Shown: positions 13,301 through 28,300 of the stretch, piece by piece
Layout of the letters: every line of letters starts with the position of its first letter
Position numbering within the stretch: position 1 is the first letter of the stretch
From: Heterobilharzia americana
Lineage: Eukaryota; Platyhelminthes; Trematoda; Strigeidida; Schistosomatidae
Assembly: GCA_944470555.2 (NCBI GenBank)
Contig: OX104131.1
Location: 16,050,515-16,114,514 of the forward strand
Reading direction: 5' to 3'
Length of the DNA stretch: 64,000 bases
Position numbers and translations under genes: made by a program
Notes under the pieces: model-generated
Seen by the model: the letters and a program-made list of their open reading frames with translations, nothing else
The model's database searches: none
Told to the model about the DNA's origin: nothing

Positions 13301-16300
13301 GGAGGGATACTTTATGCTGATTGGTTGATATGCCATTGCTGGATGGTTGGTTTTTACTAGATATGCCTTTTCGTATTAACTGGTTAATTGCATACGTTTG
13401 ATTTGGCATCTACTTCAGTTCCTTGTGAAGATCTGATCCATTGATGGTGATGTTAAGCATGATATTGAAACGTTCACCAACTGAAACCCCAGATCAATGA
13501 ACAATTCAATCTAAACATCTACACTCCTACCTATAGATATCCTCTACATTGGCAAATCTGAAATTTAGCATGGTATTAACTTCATTAAAACTCGTGTTGT
13601 ACTATAAATATATAAAAGATATGGAACAACGAGAGTGAAAGATTTCGCAATAGCTCGAGGAAATGTTTTGTTTCAGCAGTAGGCTAAAATAAGGTAAACT
13701 ATTATCTGAGAGGACCAACTGGCAGTCTGAAAATGCGAGTGGTTCAAGTGGTTCAATATTTTGCCCAGTCATCGAACAGTGAAGGATGCCATGCTGTATT
13801 AATATGCCACCGATACTTGTATCACATTTTCTTGGCTACCTTCCTGACAAAGCTCAAGTGATTCTGTTAACATCACGTAATTGTTAGCGATATCGTTCAT
13901 TAACTGACTACATGTATTTTTATTCTACCGTTTCCATTTCGGTGATCTGTTCCTCCGCCAGGTATAATTACTGGTGTTTACTATGCGGTGGGTACGTTGC
14001 TGAACAGTATACTCCTGGAATATTTTACAGTAAGTTGACTGCTTGGATTACTGCTTAAAACACATAATTAGCATTGGTTTAAATAAGAATGATTAGTGCA
14101 TCTAAAGGGTGCTTCTTTGACAACATCATTATAGACAAAGCATTGTGCCAACTATTTTTTATTGGTACTTGTTATTTCCTGTTGCTATACTGAGATGAGT
14201 CGCTCAACCTTTGTCGGCAGATGAGGTTCTGTGTGGATACCCTGATTCTGCCCAGATATTCATTATATTGTAGTCTACCTGGTGTCTAATAGTGGGATCC
14301 AGGATGATTTTGTTTTGTCCTATACGGACTTGTCATCTCAGTGTGCCTGCACCCCAGTGAGTCGGGGATTCTATGCAATGTAGCAACAGGAAATTGCAAG
14401 TACCCATAAATAGTAATAACTGGTACCCCTTGAAAAATAGTTGACCCTTTTGCCCCAATGCCCTAGCGGATAACGCTACGGAATTTGAAGCAATGGGTAC
14501 TGGAAACAGCATCACCGACTGTGGTACAGGTACACCTAGCTGACGAGTTCTAGATGGGATGAAACACATGTCCTGGATTTCACTATTAGCCAATAAGTAG
14601 ACTTCAAGTGCATCAACTCTTTGGGATGATGAATGTTGGCGTGAACCACGTATGCATGTGTACACTGCATAGCTGACACCTTTGTGATGTTAAAATTGGT
14701 AGTTGAGAAACTTTTAGTTACATTTTTAAAAAATTCGATAACATTACCTTAGACGTATCTTATCACATTGATTTTTTGGAACACGAACTTGGTATAATAT
14801 GGACACGAAATGATATACCGTGCAAAACATGGAAGACAGAACAGAAAAAAACCAGAAATGGGTTATTCAGCAACTAGTCGCAAAGATTCACCCAATGAAG
14901 CTTTCGCTAACTTCGTTTTACTTTTCAGTGTTAGAAGAAACAAAAAAGTTTTAGCATGATCGCCACTGGTTTCGTTTGTTATCCATGCCTACAATTTCTA
15001 ATGTATCTGAGTTGCACAGTTTATTTGAACCCATTCACTGAGTTGTAAGGCAATAGTAAATGTTAACCTAACGCTGCTATCCTTCATTCACACAGGACCG
15101 CAGTACATACTGACCACCGCTCTGCTCGTTTCAAACAACAGCAGGGCAAGCGAACGGTGAACGGTGTGGAACCAGCTTAGACAACATGAATAACATTTGT
15201 CGAGGCCAGCGAAGCTGATGCTTCATAATGACCACACTCAATCAATGACTATCTCCATCATGCTGAGGTGTATGGACTGCTTATCATCTGAAAATTAGGC
15301 ACTTTCACTTGTAATTTCTCTCTCCTACATCTAATTAAGCATCATTTTATCTCTTTATACTATCCTCTTGTTAAACTGCTGTTGCATTTCTCTCCGAAAT
15401 TATGCATAGATTTATTTGACATAAGTGTGGAGAACTTTGGCAAACTTTCGCCGTATTGAGAAGGGCATACAGCTGCTACTCTTTGCTTTTAAGGATCAAG
15501 TGATTAATCAGAATGCATCTAGAGAGATACAAGCCATACTGACTTCAAGTTGGTATACATTACGCACTGAAGTCAGCTGGAGAACCAGTGGAAACTTGGG
15601 AGCACTGGAAAGCTGTTCCATCCTAGTACAGGACTCCTTTAGACCATTGCATCCCGAGCAAATGACTCAGTGGTAATGTGCTCGCCATGAAACCTGAAGA
15701 TCTTGGTTTCTATCTTCGTTGGGGTCATGGGTACAGACTGCTGAACATTCCTATTCTAGAACGTAACAGCCGTTCAGTACTTACAGGTTTACAATGATTC
15801 TCCAGCTGATTTCAGTCCGTAATGTATACCAACTTGAGATCAATAATTCCTCTTAAACCCCCAAAATGAAGAAACTAAAGTGGTTTGAGATTCTTTTTGA
15901 ATTGATAAGACCTAAGAATTGGGATGCACTGAATTCAACCAGAGTATTCTGCAGTGTTATACTCTTCGCAAAACCGGATCATTTCGGTTTACTCCGCGGG
16001 AAGAAAGATACGCTTTTAAAGTGCTAACTGATATGCAAGCGATAACTAAGTCACTGTGAAGTCGACCATGGATCTGCGATAATTTGAACTTAACATAATA
16101 CATTTCCAAGTAGAACTTAAGTTAATGAAGACTTCATACTTCTTAACCAAGAACGTGTATCCAAATCAGTTTCCAATATCTTCAGAAGAAACGATCATTT
16201 GATGACGGTTAACCACCACCCAAACATCGAGGTTTTTACATGTCATGCCCAACTGGTTCAAGAATTATGAAGAAATTTGTAGGCTGATGAGATTAGACGT

Positions 16301-19300
16301 GTGATATATTGAGTTTTTTAAGTGGGTCTTCAGCTGTGGTGCTGTTGTTTAAGTATTTAACAACTGTCCATTTTGTCGTGGATTTAAAACCAACCAATAT
16401 ACCACAACACATGCCAGCAGGTAGCTTCAATTACCACCCTATCTCATTAAGTATGGTTCGTAACCAGAGACAAAAACCTGGATGAGACTGCTGAATTTCA
16501 TTAGTGAATTGAAGTGACTTTGATGTATCATTTTAAACTATCCTCTTCCTTGCAAGTTGGTTATTTCTGCATGAGTGACTTTCTACTTTGAATTCCTTTT
16601 TATCTACTACACTGGCTATAAAATTTGTAAATGTTTCACAAAAGCACACAAAAAATATTTTTTAAAAAGATAATCACATACGTTACTGATAGAAATGTAG
16701 AAAAACATATGTAACTGATCAGCTTGGTTGGTGTGTGTTACACATGCATAGTTTCGCCTTTCTCTTCCCGCTAAAGTGATGTGAATTTACCTGTACTTCA
16801 GTGAGTGATACTCTCACTGGACCTCGAGCTCAGTACCCATAGCTTCAAATGCCATAGCATATGAACGTTAAATTGAAGGTATTATTAAATAACAACTGAT
16901 TCTCATTGCACAAGCGTTAGCTGTCATACCCCAGTGGCCTAACGGAGAACGCTTTGGCGTTTGAAGCGATGGGTACATGCCTTGATAACTGAATCGGGTA
17001 CTATCCACCAGCAGATTAGTTTAAGCACTACGTGATTTATCCACCTCATATACACTAAGGATCAAGTGTACTGGAGAAGAATCGCAAACACTTCAACTTG
17101 TCTTACTGGGTGCTTCATGGGTAACTGATTTAATTGGATCTGTATAAGCTTCAAAACCCTTGGAAGACTGGCAATGTTAGATAGTCTAATCATACTGCTT
17201 TGGATATTTTGTTAGCGAAAAACCAGCAGAGCGATACTTCCTGGTACAAATTCCCAGGAATTCTGATGCAGAGCAGTAACTTACGAGGTCAACTAAATTT
17301 AGTGTGATGGTGTGTCCTCCCCATTGAAGGAAAATAATGTTCATGTTATGAAGCGAATTGACATACATTTTGTAGGGTTTGCACCACAGTATTCCAACCC
17401 AATGGCTGAGTCGTAGTATGCTACCCCTGCCCAAGACATGATGGGCATGCTATAGATGCCATATGTGGTAGAAAATATAAACAGGCTAATCCCTAACATG
17501 TAAATGATAGCTAATCAATGGATCTTGAGGTTAGTGGGGATTTTAATTTAGAGGTTGTATTCGTCGCGAACTGACATCAGTTGGAGAACCATCGAAAACC
17601 TGGGACCACTAAACAGCTGTTTCGTCCTAGAATGAGACTTCTCAACAGTTGGCATCCACGATCTGGCCAGAGATCGAACTGAGGATCTTCAGGTGTCACG
17701 GCGAACACGCTAGCAATTCAGCCGTTTGGTCAAAATCCAATGTTAAACAGTTTCCTAGGATAAAAAAGGATGCCCCGTATTCACAGTTTTTCAATGGTTA
17801 TCCAATTGATGTCAGTCCGTGATGAATACTACCTCAAAATTAAAATTTCTGTTAGCCTCAAAATATATTCCTGTATATTTGTAATTGATGACAAGCTTTT
17901 AGATGGATATCTTGAAGTTCTGGCGAAAAACCTTGACCTGTGAGGTCAACCTATCGGGAGGGAAGAGGATGCCAACTGAAGACCTTGATTGATAGTCACA
18001 CTATATTGGGAATTATCAGAAGCTAGAAACTGCGAAACTGTGAAACCTGGTGACTAAATAGTTGATACGTTTGCCTTGAAACCTGTAGGTCCTGAGTAAG
18101 ATTACTAGCCCGGTTGTGGGTGCGTACTACTGAGGAGTCACACTAGGAAGAAATAGCTGTGTAGTGGTTCCTGGTTTCCAATAGTTCTTCAACTCACATC
18201 AATCGACGATGAATACTACCTCAAAACCACTTGATCCCCATACTCACTGGTTCTTTAGCTATTAAAAATCGCTAGTAAAATTTACCTGGAAACTAGTCCT
18301 GTGTAGCTTTATTCAGTGGACCATTTAGGAAACGTGCTGATTCTATATGGAAAGCCTCTAGATGAAAATACCTCACAGACGACTTGCTTTTCATTTTTGG
18401 CAACAGTAATTCAATCTCAGGACAGACTGTCAGCGAAAATCCTACACAAAGTTGACTGTCTTCTGGACAGTATGATCATAAATACTTCACGTCAGATGTG
18501 ATTCACAGCCTGATACTTCATTGCTAGTCTGCGCAGATATCTATGGTAGTATGAAGATGGAGTAGACAAGCGTGGCAGATAAAAACTAAGAAATGTAGCT
18601 TGGTAGCCTCTGTTCCCTCTGCACTTGGACGTTAATCAGTAATGCCAGATATAATATTGGTACTCAGTGACTGCTAAACATCAAGCCATCAGCCAAAATC
18701 ACTATGTTTTGAAGAGTCATATTAACCTGTTAGTCTTACTTCGAATGAGGATCCGTGGTTCTAACTTGTGGAATCTAGGATACGCATTTTATCGTATTTG
18801 AGACTCGTCAGCTGGATGTACATGCACCCCACTGAGACATGAACCCAGTACTCATCGCCCGAAATCCAAAAGCGTTATCCACTAGGCCAGTGGGGTACAA
18901 GAGAGCCAACTAACTAAATGGTTATATAAACATTAAAATAAACAAGATAGCGAATTTAGTGTGTCGTATTTGGCGAACTAGTTCCATGTAAATGTTGCAA
19001 CAAAAAGGAAATATATAAACAGTTGAATAAAAAGTAAAGTATAACTTGAAAATAAAAACAAGACAGAACTCCAATCAGAAGTGCATTAGCTGAAGATGCT
19101 ACACTTTGAAAGAGGACGTAAAGAGAAAAAATCAACGAATAATTGGGAGAGAAATGAAACAAAAATAAAACTTAGAGATTAGTGAATAAGGTTTGCTTAA
19201 GAGGAGTTTACCTAGGATCTGCTATTCATTGTCCCTAACACTAAAACAGGACTCAGGCTAAGAAATGTAGAGTTATATTCATTGTCCAGAGCAGTAGGCG

Positions 19301-22300
19301 CTGATTTTATGCCTTGACACTTTTATACTAATTTAATCAATATACACTCAGTAAAATATTTACACTTAGGACTGTACAACATAGGTGATTGACAAATAGT
19401 TTAAACTCTTTAATTCAATTAGGAGCTAGTGTTTTGTGTGTTTGTATGCTAATTTCACCCTGATCTTCTATCTAACTAACTATGTGACGTTTTTCAGTCT
19501 GTAAATATTGAAATATTGGGTTTCCGCATGACAATACACAGTACTTATTACTATCAACTTTATGTCTATTTAAACTGCACTTGAGCACTAGTCACTTTCT
19601 ATTGGCTGACGTACGCTAAACATGTTATTTTGTACCTACATATATGGATGCACGATATCTCTAACCTGATTTTTTAACTGCCTTATTTAAGTCAGTGAAC
19701 TGCTCAGCCCAATGATCCTTTTCTTAGTCAGGTGCTGAGATGTCCAGAAATTGCGACACAATGCATTGTTTAGTAAACTGTATCTCAGTTTTACCTATCT
19801 GCCTTGGTACTAAGATGAAGCAGCGATAAGTATGTAACAAAGCTGCACATATTCTTCATCCTACAAAGAAATCTGAATACTTAGTTCTCTTTTCTTCCTA
19901 CTGCTATAGGCTACCACCTCACTTACTTGGTAAGTCAAACCAACCTACTCCATCTATGGTAACGACGTGATATTTGATTGGTAATTAGGCGATGACTGCA
20001 TTGAGGCACAGTTCACTCCGTTCAACTATATAACTGTAAAACATTACAATCAAAGGCAAGTAACACCTGAAGGCTCCATGGTTCGCATGACTGTTGCCTT
20101 CATAACACAGGCCGGGTATACTGAAGCCTTCACGCCAGTAAAGTAGATAGCAGTCTTAAAAATTCGGTTGGGAAACGTAAACCAGTTACTGAGATTGTAA
20201 ACTTTCATGTACTCAGATGGTTGGGATACATGTTACATCTACCTAATTACCACCTACCTCGTTGTGGAATGTTAACTGAAGTATGTTTAAGAGAGAAAAG
20301 GGTTGAAGGCAGCCAAACTATAAAATGTCATCAGTCCATTAACTCTCAGATTATTAGTTGGTCTGAATCATGTTGGGGGAATGCAAACTTTCCGGTCAAC
20401 ATTCTTGTGACAGACAAAATCCTTGGTTGAAGAGTCTACGTGATATGGTTGAGGATTGATATAAGTCGCACAAATGCATACACACAATCCTAATTGTCAT
20501 ATGGAGTGTCGTTATTTTCACATTCCTTCTACTTTTTTCTATTATTTTCGATTGCTCTCTTCTTTATTACTCTATCGTAGATCTTGGTATCCTCTACCAC
20601 GATATATTCGGTGTAGCAGTAAGATCTGCAATCATGCCAGGTTACAAGTTGATATTGACTGACCAACTGACTAATCCACTCTACATCATACATTTTTTCA
20701 GCTGTTCCAATTCACAATAGGTTTTCTCTCAGATTCTATATATTCCTTGTTAGTCAATTAGATCATGTGAAATAGGTGAATATTTGAGACTTCTGGTATT
20801 GATGTTAGAAATATTGACAAACTATTGTCAAAATTATGCTGTATTAAAAATGCTCAGCAGTTGGCACATGATTGTTTCTGCAAAAGAAATTTCTAAATGA
20901 ATTATATCCAAAAGAACTACTCTTTTAATTGTGTAGCAGTTTTTATTCTCAGCTGTATCAAACACACCAATAGAGACTAGTAAGACAAAGCACATCGTGA
21001 GAGATATTCACAAAGTGCTCTTCCAGTTGAATTTTTCAGTTGTGTGGTGTAAATACCGTTAATATGGACTGAAATGACCTAATCTGTTAATACGGAAATA
21101 ATTAAGACTTGTTCGCTGCAAAATTAAGCCAATAGTTTCGGAATACCCATGTATTACAAACCGCCTGTCTTGTATCTGTCATATTTTAAAGTTTGCTATC
21201 CAAAGTTGAGTACAGGCTCATAAAGACTAGTATTGTATTCTTACATAGCCTTTAAGTTGAATCCGTTACTTAAGCACCTTTGGCGTGTATCACTTTACGG
21301 AGAAGGTTAAAGCTTGTAGATGAGTCCGATAAGACAGCTGTTGATAACATACAACTGATAATGGTGAAATTACAATAATCTGTTTATTGGTAAACAATTT
21401 CCTGATCTGCATATCATTTATCACGTTTCTACACTTGTCCTCCCCCAAAGTTTTTGTTTTTGTCGCTCTGATAATCATCTTATTGGTGTCTTCTGCATAC
21501 TCTCTAACGTAGCTTCTTTTCACATTGGCATCTGCTTCCGTACTGTCTCCGCTAATCGTTTAAACTAGGCCATTTTTGTTGGTGACCATGTACAGGCCTT
21601 TCAAATTTGGCAGCAATTTTCTTGATACCAGTTTTTCCCCTGTGGCGCTTTGTTGTATACTCCGCTTCATGCACTCTCCTACCTTAAAGGGTTTTCATTT
21701 TTTTATTTTTTATTTAAACGTTCATCAAGTCTACTTTTTGTTTTCCATCGACATTGTGGATAGCTTGTCTTCATTTCGTTCTCAATTCCGTAAGATTCCA
21801 TATTTTCCAACAACCTGTCAAATAACAGCCTGCATCCCTGTCCTTACTTACCGCTCTGGAATCACAAGGGCATCTACTTGACGTGTCATATTGTCTTTAT
21901 CACTAGCAGATAACACTTGTCACTAAACGTCTAAGGAAATCGTTCTACTAAGTTTACCGACCATAGGTCACCGACTAAAATAGTGGTCATGTCCATTCTT
22001 CATTAATTGACACTGTGGACAAGTCAGCGCATACTACTCCACGTCGTATCTCATAACTAGTCAACATACACTTTGCCATCAGACGTCGGAATGCCTCGCA
22101 ACTCCTATGTGTACTAGCTGGTTATTATCATGGATTAAGTCTTGTAGTAAGCATTTCGGAATTTCAGATATATAGTTTCATTCGTCACCTCGCAAAGTCA
22201 GAAAACCGTATGATTTCCCTCTTAATTTTCTTATGTGAAAAGAAATTTCAAATTCATATTTTCCTTTGGCATCCATTCGTCCCGTTCATCAAATAACCTT

Positions 22301-25300
22301 TTTAAAGGGATGATTCACTTTCTGGTTACGCACCATTTTAAAGGGGTTCAGTTGTACGGCATTTACTCCACATTAAATCTCTAGAAACCCAAATACTTCC
22401 TCTGCCACCACATTCTCCTTCCTCGGCATGCGGTCAGTCGTAAAACTAAACTCTTATGGGAGTAAGGACCTTTTCGCCGGTTTCCCGCGCGGTCTTATGC
22501 TGCGTGCAACCACTTTACAGGATTGTGATCCATCTCACTATGAAACAGTTGTCCGAAGAGATATGGTCTCGATTTTTCAAGTGCTTGGACGCTCATCAAG
22601 CGTTATTTTTCGATTGTTGAACATTCCTGTTCAGCAGGTATCAATATACGGGTAGTATACTTGCAAACTCTTGGTTTGTCATAGGATGGGTCCTATTCCA
22701 TAATCACTGACGTCTGCGGAAAAGATGAATGGCTTCCCAGATACCGTAACTCTTGAGTTCATTCACTGGTCATCAAGGGCTCCCAATGCGGTCAGTTTTG
22801 TTCAGCTTGTGGACCCCCACAAAATTTGAATATCCTGACAATTTATACGGCGTAGTTGCTCTTTCACTAAGGCTTTAACTAACCAACTGTAAAAGGCTAC
22901 TTTTCCTAGAAACTCTTAGTTTCCTCTTCAATCTTGGAATCGCAATGTTCTTGATGGTAAGAACCTTTACAAGTAGTGGATTTATCCCCTTATCTGCCGC
23001 GTTACGGCCCAACAACGTATTACTCGTTTTGGTAGCCTGCAACTTCACCTTGTTAATACGAAATTCAAACTGCTTTATGAGTCCTGGAACTGCTTCTGAA
23101 CTTTTTAGATGGTCTTTCCGGAACAAACTTTACACCACAAGGTTATCACCGTACACTTCTAAATCCTCTAAATCATTACTCACTAATGTCATTAGTCGTC
23201 TGCAAGATAAAATGTTATCGGTTTACAATGTTGTTTTTGCCCCATAGTGAAAACTGTATTCTCCCTATAATGGTCTTTTGTCGATAATCGCCAGCAGCTG
23301 TAGCGTAAGTCTAGCAATGTGATCAGGGTGGTTTTCTGCCAGCCGTCTAGTGTCTCGGCCGCCGTTGATATTTCACCTGGTTTCAAATGAGTAATTCTGT
23401 TTAGTTCTATAGAGTGCTCACGAAGCTTATGTTTGGCATCCGAATTTTCCTTTGAGAGCACAGCTGAATTGTATGGACTGCCAGACTTTTCAGTTATACC
23501 ATCCTCTAACGTCTTCTGAACCTATCGTTTTACGTCTATCAAGTAAAGAGAAACATGGAGAGTTAAAAATGTGGTGTATCTGCGATCTTTAGAAGTTTTT
23601 ATCTGTCAACATTTTCCAACGATTCTTCATCTTCCTTGTATTCTGTGGCCAACTAAGTGATGAAAAGTGCTTCTTTCTTCAGTGCCTTTATTATAACACT
23701 TACTTCTACTTTGATACTTTCATTTATGGCCGTTGATCTGTATTTTGCAATTACCTTTCCTTTTTTCCATCAATAACTTCGCTCACCTCGCTGAAAAAAT
23801 CCGCCCCAAGTATGGTTTCGCAAGTCATCAAAACAAATGAGTGGCGAAATTTATGACCATTGATTTCAAAGATACAACTACAAATGCCTACATCTTCCTC
23901 TGTATGTCTGTCCAAGTTCTTAAGTGATTCTGGGCCTGGCCTGGGTCTTTGACATTGCTCCTGCCCTACAAGCGAAATCGCTACCTATGTTTCGATTACA
24001 CAAATCACTTTTCGGTCACGCATTCACCCGAGCATATACACCTGCTTCATCTATGTTAGTTCAACTACTTCAAGTCTAGACGATGAACAAGAATGTGCAT
24101 TGGATATTTTCTACGTCCTTTCTCAGCCCCTCTGTGGAGGAAGCGTGTATCTTTCCTAATGCCAATCGTGTGCAAAGCTGTTATCTACTGCTCTAGGTCT
24201 CCGATTTCTTTCTTCAATGAAATCTTCTGCACTTTAACAACCACTGCTGATGTTGTCCCCGTTAGTTGTAAAGAAACCTTTATCAACTGTCTGAACTTCG
24301 TCTGAGCTGAGTCAACAAGCTTCATCTGTTAAGCAGTGGCAAATGGGACTCCATCTATGTACGATGATCCCAAGCATTTGTGCTCTTCGTCGATGGTGAG
24401 TAATTAGTGGTTAAAAACATTGGTGTCTCATCCCCAGCGTCAGCAGATCTTCATATGCCTCCAACCCGGCACTTCTAAACTCATGCATCCGATTCACCTG
24501 GCTGTCAAACTCCACCAGCAGCTGAGCACGTACAATCCCTAACACTTCATTTCCCTTGTCATCGTTCACCTACTCGTACACTGTCTTTGCGTAGACTCTT
24601 AGAAAAGTCCCATAAACCATCAGTTTCTGCTCTTGCTTCTTGGCCATCAGCAACTATATAGCCCCTTCAAAATCCCTCAAGAACAGCTAGATGTTCCTGT
24701 ACTCCAATGCTGTGGGTATCTTCATTCAAAAGTTTGGCATTGATATCAGTGTACAGAAACCCAATAATACAGCAGGACTACTAACTGAGAAAATATTACT
24801 GGGGATGTTAGAATTCCTATAACTGAAATTAATTTATTCATTGACAAATAATCTCTTTCTATGCATTTCACTCTTCTTGCTTCTTGCGCTTTATATTTTC
24901 GTTCAATATTGCATGTTATTTCGGCCTGACTTTTCATCAATCGGTGGTTACTACTTTCGAAGTTGCCGCATATACTACTTACTAGCATAAGTATAAATAG
25001 CTTTCACTACAAGCATAGTATCATAAAAAGAATGTGTTTTGAGGAAAACGACACTTCATAGAATGATTTAGAGCTTATTTCTTATTTTGATACTTAGTTC
25101 CATTCAACATCCATATTTTTATTGCTAACATATATAAACGGGTTCACTGTGGAAGTACGTTAATATGTGCCCCATGAGTTGAAACATATTTGTTTTCATC
25201 TTGAAAATCTAAAGTATATCACATGGTTATCAATATTGTGGTGTCATCAAAAGGCAACAGTTTTTAGCGTTGTCTTTTAAATTGAAGAAATACTCGCCTT

Positions 25301-28300
25301 ACCGCCTAAACACTGAGAAATGCAAAAGTGAGAAAATATCCATTCGTGCAATGGTATTGTGGATTCGCTTGACTTTCTGTATGTCATTCAACAGTTTACA
25401 TTACGAAATGACTGTCAACTGCTACAATAGTTTTTCTTATAATTAACGATTTTAATTTTAATAATCCAAGCTTCTTCGCTTCCCTCTTTACCTTAATCAA
25501 ACAGGATTCTAGTCAATTCGGATGGGCTGGTTTTACAATGATTGTCGCTGGTATCTTCGGATCTGTATTGGCTGGTGTCATTTTGGATAAGACAAAAAAA
25601 TTCAAGTAATATTTTCTTTTCCCTATTAGTTAACAATTATTACATCGTTTTACTTCATTTCTAGAAGTTTATATTGAATTAAGTTGTGTTTCTCGGGCAT
25701 TTCTTATAAGTCGTAGAGAATATTTGCAACTTCTACTGTAGTTATCTCATTCGCTTTCCTTACTCGACTGAGGACGTTTAAACAACAGGCTGGTTGACTT
25801 TACTAGGCCTTTAGTTCATGAAGTATCATTTGTCCTATTTATTTGTTTTATGGAGAGAAAGCAATCCTATGATCATTGATACTATTTTTAATGATCACAA
25901 TTTATTAATAATTGTTTAACAGTTGATGACAAATATCCCATTATCATACAAGACTAAACTTTCATTTAGTCGGCCATGGACTCGAAACCCGTTGCACGAT
26001 GTGCTTGACCCACTGTCTATAGCACAGATGTGTATGTGGTTGCTGAGAGATTTTCTTTTGCACCATCACTAACTCAAAACGTGTACTGATATTCAAATCA
26101 TAAAATCCAGCACAATCAAAACATAATCATTTTGTTTTCAAGAAGATTAGATGAAAAATGGTAACGGAATATTTTGTGACTCCAGATTTATGTAGTCTGC
26201 TAACAGCTTTCTTTGGGTTATGTAGCGTACTCATTGTGTAACGGGTACAGTTTAATATTATGACACTTTATTTCGTTTTGTTGACTGCTTTCGACTTGGC
26301 TGAAGTCGATCATTTTAGTACAAACGAAACAACAACGGGAATCTACAAGTCGTACTCGCTGCACAAGCGGTGGCTACCACAAATTCCTAAATGAAAGGAA
26401 AATGCTACGATCTGTGAAACGGTCAGCATTCGCTCCGAGGATGTAGAAGGATATTCAGCTGACGAATCCCAAACTGGATGAAATTCAGTCTAGATTTCAC
26501 TGTCATCAACTGATCATCCCTTTTTATCAAAATAAAATGTGGAGCCCATGTAGCAACAGAAAGCAGAAGGATTCGGTTCAAACCAAGCATTAACAGGCCA
26601 TAATAAATCTTATTATTATAGTAAGGTAACGAAAATAATGTTGTTGACCATAATAGTTTAACAAAATGACGATGTATTCTTTCTGCTTGAGAAGTTTCGT
26701 CAGCTCACTTTCTTGATTGTTACGCAATCCTAAAAATAACTTATTATTACCTACTTAAGCATATTTTTAATGACGTGATGTTGATCTCTCAGACATACAT
26801 AGATGGACCCTTTTTCTTGTTGTAGCTGTAATCTGCAGATGCATAACTCCTGGAGACACTTCGTCGAGAAAAGACTTCTCTTACCTAACTTTTCATTTGC
26901 TAACTTTTTAAGACAAGAGCAGAAAAGATTTCTAAAATAATATGTGCATATAAATTCTGCGTGTCATATGCTGTTGTTCTTGTCACACAGAAGATCTACC
27001 ACGGGAAACAGCGAGCATAAAATGATTTAGAGTTTAGAGATAGTATTCATCATGGACTGACATCAGTTGGGCAACCATCGAAATTCTGGAAGCACCGGAC
27101 AGCTGTTTCGTTCTAGTATGGAAAATCTGAAAAATATATTACTGTATAGTGCTCATTAATGACATGTTTTTAGATGGATATCACGTAGCTCTAATGAGAA
27201 GCTGTGATCTATAGGGTCAACCAGTCGGAAGTGAGGCGGATGCTAACTGAAGACCTTTGGTGATAGTCGCGCTCTATTGTGGATTGACAGAAGTTGGAAA
27301 TCGCGAACCACTTAAAACCGACCCAGTGTCTGAGTGGTTGACGTGTTAGCCGTGAAACCTGAAGATCCTGAGTTCAATCCCTGGCCGGATCGTGGGTGCG
27401 TACTGCTGAGAGATCCCATACTAGGACGAAACAGCTGTCTAGTGGTCCCAGGCTTTCGATGGTTCCCCAACTGATGTCAGTCTATGATGAATACTACCTC
27501 TAAATTAAAAATCCCCATCCATCTGAAAAATACATTGCTTTAGAGTTTACTTATTTTTTCAGTAATGACTCCAATTTATATTTTACGCAAATCTTTTGTG
27601 AATAATCAACTTTGTTTTCAACTACACTCCTCACATTTCCATAACTGTCGTTCTTGATGTTGTTTTTATTTCTTGTCTTATTTCTCCTCTACAGACTGGT
27701 CACTTGTACTATCTATATTCTCAGTTTATTATCGATGGGTGCATTCGTTGGATATTGTATCTTCGTTCAATGCCTTTAGTTTTTGTTAGTATGTTCTCCT
27801 TAGGGTAAGTTGTTTTACTATGTTTCAACCTGTTTGCATTGCCCTGTCGATAGATAGTACCGTAATGTGATGATGAGGCTTTTATATCACACTGGACCAA
27901 GCGAGTTTTGCTGGTGGAGGTCATATCATACCGAAAGCAGCTTGTTGGATAGTAGCAAAACAAACTGCACATACGTCATGATGAAAGTCCGAAACAGAAC
28001 TCGTATTGCTGGCTGGACAGCGTGTGATAGTAGTGGAGCGCTTGCAGCAGATGACCATAAGTATCATGCTGATGCTGACTGCCTTATGAAAATGGGCGGA
28101 GAGAAATGGTTTGCCTCCAAAATACCACACTCCTTCCTTACCTGCGGTGCCCGGGTGCCAGCAGCACAAGTGTTTCCTGTCCGACGTTGGCATAAGAAAA
28201 CTTCAATCTAACAATAAATAAAAAAGCGGTGTGTGGCACGCCTTAAACAGAAGTCCCAAGAGCTTTGAGATTACTCAAAACTATTCTCTTTTCCTCTTTC

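Noticed and set aside
14333..14665. 110-codon minus frame
   Set aside because: It lies over the head-to-head alpha pair and has no family similarity.
22945..23247. 100-codon plus frame
   Set aside because: It is the shadow of the gypsy RT on the minus strand.
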